Shown here: positions 15,821-18,611 of the stretch, in pieces
Layout: each line of letters starts with the position of its first letter
Position numbering within the stretch: position 1 is the first letter of the stretch
NCBI GenBank assembly: GCA_937892315.1
Contig: CALAVF010000457.1
Location: forward strand, 1-18,611
Length of the DNA: 18,611 bases
Source of the DNA: an uncultured Prevotellaceae bacterium
Lineage (GTDB): Bacteria > Bacteroidota > Bacteroidia > Bacteroidales > Bacteroidaceae
Direction: 5' to 3'
The notes under the pieces: generated by a model
What the model saw: only the letters and a program-made list of their open reading frames with translations
Told to the model about the DNA's origin: nothing
Database searches by the model: none
Position numbers and translations under genes: made by a program

Positions 15821-17443
15821 CTATGAGAATCCTGCGATATGAAAATCTTCCCTGCTAAATTTCTTCATCAGCAAGTCCGTTTCTCTTTCTGCATAGTCGC
15901 TCCATTGACTCACGGGCAGATTCTTCGGGAAATAACCATCATAGACTTTCTCAATCAAGTCAGGGGTCTTTCGACAGGCTATCTTGAAATAATGCAGGAA
16001 CTGGTCAGTCTGTCCTAACTTCAGATAAGTCAACGATTTGGCGGCAGGAATGTTTTTGACGAAAGGGCTATTGCTGACCGATGACAACTGATCCACGGCA
16101 TTCAGCACCTCCAAACCGAAATTGTCGAAGTTGTTCAGCACAAAAGTCAAGGCAATGTCGATGCCCGTCATAATCTGGTCTTCCGCCCACTGAAGTGCAT
16201 AGGCGAAATTGCGTGATGACTCTTCGTAGCGCTCCAATGCCAAATTGTTGATGCCCAACATGAAAAAGGCTTCCGAGTAGCGAGGATAGACTTCGAGAAT
16301 ACGTTTGTTGGCGGTAATGCTCTCTTCAAAGTATTCGTTGCGGTGATAGAGGTCGCCGATGTCGGTGTACACTTTGACATAGAGGTCGTAAAAGTCTTCA
16401 TAACGCTCCTCTTGTTCGTGCTTCTTCTTGGCAGAGAGTTTCTTCTTGGCATTCTTTGCCATCTCCTGCTCCATGTCAGCCCGCTGCTCCTCAAAAAAGT
16501 CGGAGAGCCATGAGAGTTGATAAAGTGCTTCCTCTTTGTCTCCGTCATGAAACAACGATTCCACGTAAGGAATAATCTGCACCACTTCACCGCCCCGTTC
16601 AAGATATTCCCTGAAAACAGGCTTGGCAGCACTTTTCTCGCCCAGAGCCGTGAGCGTGTGTGCTTTCGTCAGGAGCGTTTCAATGTCGTCCGCGTCAACC
16701 GCCAAGGCAAAGTCGCACGATTCCAATGCTTGTTCATAATTCTGCATCAAGAACTGTGCCAAAGCCAGGTTGGACCATCCGCGATGAAGATAAGGCTGTT
16801 CCTCCAACACTTGTGTCAGCACCTCGCACATGAGGTCTGCCAGTTCGTTCTCTCGACAGATGTCTGCCAATTGGATGTCGGGTTCGTATTTGCCCAACGG
16901 CTGAAATGTATCGATGTATTCACGAATCCAGCGACGCACCGCCTCTAGGTTCCAACCTTTTCCATCAGCATCCCATGCATCCCCACGCAACTCGACGAAA
17001 GAGGAGATGATGTGTATATAACATTCACGCCTCTGCTCTTCCGACGGATTTTCGCCATTGTCCTGCTGAATCCATTCACGCCAGATTCTTTCAGCCTCCG
17101 CAACATTGCCATACTTGGCATACTGAATTTGTGCCAACTGATACTTCACATCGGGATTGTCTTGGTCAAGTTCTGCCAATATCGCCTCCGCTTTGTCGTA
17201 CTTCCGCTGAAAGATGAAGGTGGCACTCTTCACAATGAAAAGCACCTCCTCCTCGGGATGGATAGACAGCCCCATCTCGATTGCCTCCATCGCCTTTCCG
17301 GACTTGTCGATACTCAGGTAATAGTCCGCTATGTCGGCAAAGTCATCGGCATCGAGATAGACACTTTTTCCCTCCCTTTTTTCCTTCTCGTAGGAGTTCA
17401 GTATCTCTTTGAATTCGTCTGATTGAAAAAAGTCTTTTGCCAT
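15821..17443 (-). CDS. TPR-repeat protein
   Basis: Cytosolic 540-residue protein made of tetratricopeptide-like helical pairs, e.g. GWSNLALAQFLMQNYEQALE near the middle and SEAFFMLGINNLALERYEES further on. No signal peptide or membrane segment is present. A very charged linker (MEQEMAKNAKKKLSAKKKHE, around residues 335-360) divides two TPR arrays. I chose the ATG at 17443 rather than an in-frame TTG two codons earlier. It starts 15 nt after the glnS stop and is probably cotranscribed with it. TPR arrays bind proteins, but no partner can be named. The stop is directly followed by a run of eight G residues on the coding strand (one shared with TAG). Confidence 0.85.
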   Translation of the reverse strand: MAKDFFQSDEFKEILNSYEKEKREGKSVYLDADDFADIADYYLSIDKSGKAMEAIEMGLSIHPEEEVLFIVKSATFIFQRKYDKAEAILAELDQDNPDVKYQLAQIQYAKYGNVAEAERIWREWIQQDNGENPSEEQRRECYIHIISSFVELRGDAWDADGKGWNLEAVRRWIREYIDTFQPLGKYEPDIQLADICRENELADLMCEVLTQVLEEQPYLHRGWSNLALAQFLMQNYEQALESCDFALAVDADDIETLLTKAHTLTALGEKSAAKPVFREYLERGGEVVQIIPYVESLFHDGDKEEALYQLSWLSDFFEEQRADMEQEMAKNAKKKLSAKKKHEQEERYEDFYDLYVKVYTDIGDLYHRNEYFEESITANKRILEVYPRYSEAFFMLGINNLALERYEESSRNFAYALQWAEDQIMTGIDIALTFVLNNFDNFGLEVLNAVDQLSSVSNSPFVKNIPAAKSLTYLKLGQTDQFLHYFKIACRKTPDLIEKVYDGYFPKNLPVSQWSDYAERETDLLMKKFSREDFHIAGFS

Positions 17444-17458
17444 CAGCAAATATAGCAG

Positions 17459-18611
17459 TTACTTGTTAATCTTTTTCCACGCATCGGTCAATCCCACGGT
17501 GCGGTTAAAGACAAGGTGTTCAGGCGTGGAATCTGGATCCACGTTGTAGTAGCCAATACGCTGGAATTGCAAGTAGTCCATCGGTTTGCGAGGGGCGAGC
17601 CCCTTTTCCACGTATGCCATCTTGATTTCCAAACTATTAGGATTCAGGAATGGACGCATTGCTTCAATGCCACGCACGTCACCATGTTCCTTCGAATAGG
17701 CAGCCACTTCGTCACGTGGGTTCTCCACCATCCAGAGGCGGTCATAGTTGCGAACCTCGGCTTCGAGACAGTGATTGCAACTCACCCAGTGGATGGTCTT
17801 TCCCTTGATTTTCATATTGCTGTTCGCCTGTCCCGTCTTCGTATCAGGGATAAGGTTGGCATGAATCTCCGTGATGTTGCCGTCGGCATCTTTGCGGATG
17901 CACTCTTCAGGATTCTCCGAACATTCGATGATGTAAGAGTTCTTCAGACGCACCTGCTTGCCTGGACCCAGACGGAAGAACTTCTTGGGAGCATCTTCCA
18001 TAAAGTCCTCTCGCTCTATCCAAAGTTCACGGCTGAACTCAATCTCGTGGGTACCGTCTGCCTCATTTTCCGGGTTGTTGATGGCTGTGTAAGTCTCCAC
18101 TTCACCCTCTGGGAAATTGTCGATGACCAGTTTCACAGGGTTCACCACCGCACTCACTCGCTGTGCCCGCTTGTTGAGGTCATCACGCACGGCAGACTCG
18201 AAGAGCGACATCTGGTTGAGGGCATCAAACTTCGTGTAGCCAATCTTGTCAATGAAAGACAGGATGCCTTCAGGGCTGTAGCCACGACGGCGGAAACCGC
18301 AGATGGTCGGCATTCGTGGGTCGTCCCAACCGTTCACCACTCCCTCGTTTACCAAGATGAGCAGATTGCGCTTCGAGAGCAAGATGTGCGTAAGATTCAG
18401 TTTGTTGAACTCCGTCTGACGAGGACGGTTGTCGTCTATTGGATTGTCCGTACCGTCCACCTCCTTTGCCCAATCGACAAAGAGGTCATACAGCGGGCGG
18501 TGGCTGACAAACTCCAGCGTACACCACGAGTGGGTCACACCCTCCCAATAGTCGCACTGTCCGTGGGTGAAGTCATACATCGGGTAGGCATTCCATTTGT
18601 GACCAGTACGG
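17459..18611 (-). CDS. glnS: Glutamine-tRNA ligase (N-terminal part beyond window)
   Basis: Charges tRNA-Gln with glutamine in the cytosol. The frame is open to the right edge; before the first internal Met the visible residues are RTGHKWNAYP, followed by MYDFTHGQCDYWEGVTHSWC, a hallmark of GlnRS. The KMSKS-like loop is LLSKRNL, the class I GluRS/GlnRS form. The C-terminal anticodon-binding barrels are complete, ending in FNRTVGLTDAWKKINK. About 384 residues are visible out of roughly 560-580 for the family, so the HIGH motif region lies outside. Downstream is the TPR gene. Confidence 0.96.
   Translation of the reverse strand, partial: RTGHKWNAYPMYDFTHGQCDYWEGVTHSWCTLEFVSHRPLYDLFVDWAKEVDGTDNPIDDNRPRQTEFNKLNLTHILLSKRNLLILVNEGVVNGWDDPRMPTICGFRRRGYSPEGILSFIDKIGYTKFDALNQMSLFESAVRDDLNKRAQRVSAVVNPVKLVIDNFPEGEVETYTAINNPENEADGTHEIEFSRELWIEREDFMEDAPKKFFRLGPGKQVRLKNSYIIECSENPEECIRKDADGNITEIHANLIPDTKTGQANSNMKIKGKTIHWVSCNHCLEAEVRNYDRLWMVENPRDEVAAYSKEHGDVRGIEAMRPFLNPNSLEIKMAYVEKGLAPRKPMDYLQFQRIGYYNVDPDSTPEHLVFNRTVGLTDAWKKINK

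Overview
The window reads as chromosomal DNA of a Bacteroidales bacterium, most likely a Prevotella-like member. The evidence is the gene content (a bacterial V-type ATPase operon with a DUF2764 gene, an AAA/DUF4143 ATPase, a VDLGLSV-type lipoprotein, a short Fur-family regulator), the lack of clear Shine-Dalgarno sites, and several matches to the Bacteroidetes promoter consensus (TTTG, 19-21 nt, TAnnTTTG). Both edges cut through genes: mscL loses its start on the left and glnS loses its N-terminal half on the right.

Left part (1-5418): mscL (+) converges on an NhaC-type Na+/H+ antiporter (-). Next is an AAA+/DUF4143 ATPase (+) whose promoter carries four alternating copies of one short motif. 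It converges on a two-gene envelope unit (-): a Bacteroidales-type lipoprotein followed by an SH3/multi-TM protein. That unit appears to have a long 5' leader of about 250 nt with competing stems. The convergent gaps hold short GAC-rich repeat clusters that form hairpins.

Central part (5419-13133): a seven-gene V-type ATPase operon on the minus strand, in transcription order E - DUF2764 - A - B - D - I - K, ending in a good intrinsic terminator. No recognisable C, F or G/H subunit is present. Subunit K keeps residues at the spacing of the Enterococcus hirae NtpK sodium site, so the enzyme may be Na+-coupled, which would fit the nearby NhaC gene. A large repeat-built hairpin sits between atpE and the DUF2764 gene, and a smaller one lies between atpI and atpK.

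Right part (13134-18611): an M15-type zinc peptidase (+) with an odd AT-rich N-terminal extension made of four 21-bp units overlaps by ATGA a Fur/Zur-like regulator. These converge on dapA (-), separated by a bidirectional terminator. A large TPR protein gene follows 15 nt behind glnS on the minus strand.

I did not find a clearly new multi-gene system. The best leads are the leader RNA near 5031-5290, the operator-like array at 2148-2213, the repeat-built N-terminus of the peptidase gene, and the reduced, possibly sodium-driven V-ATPase.
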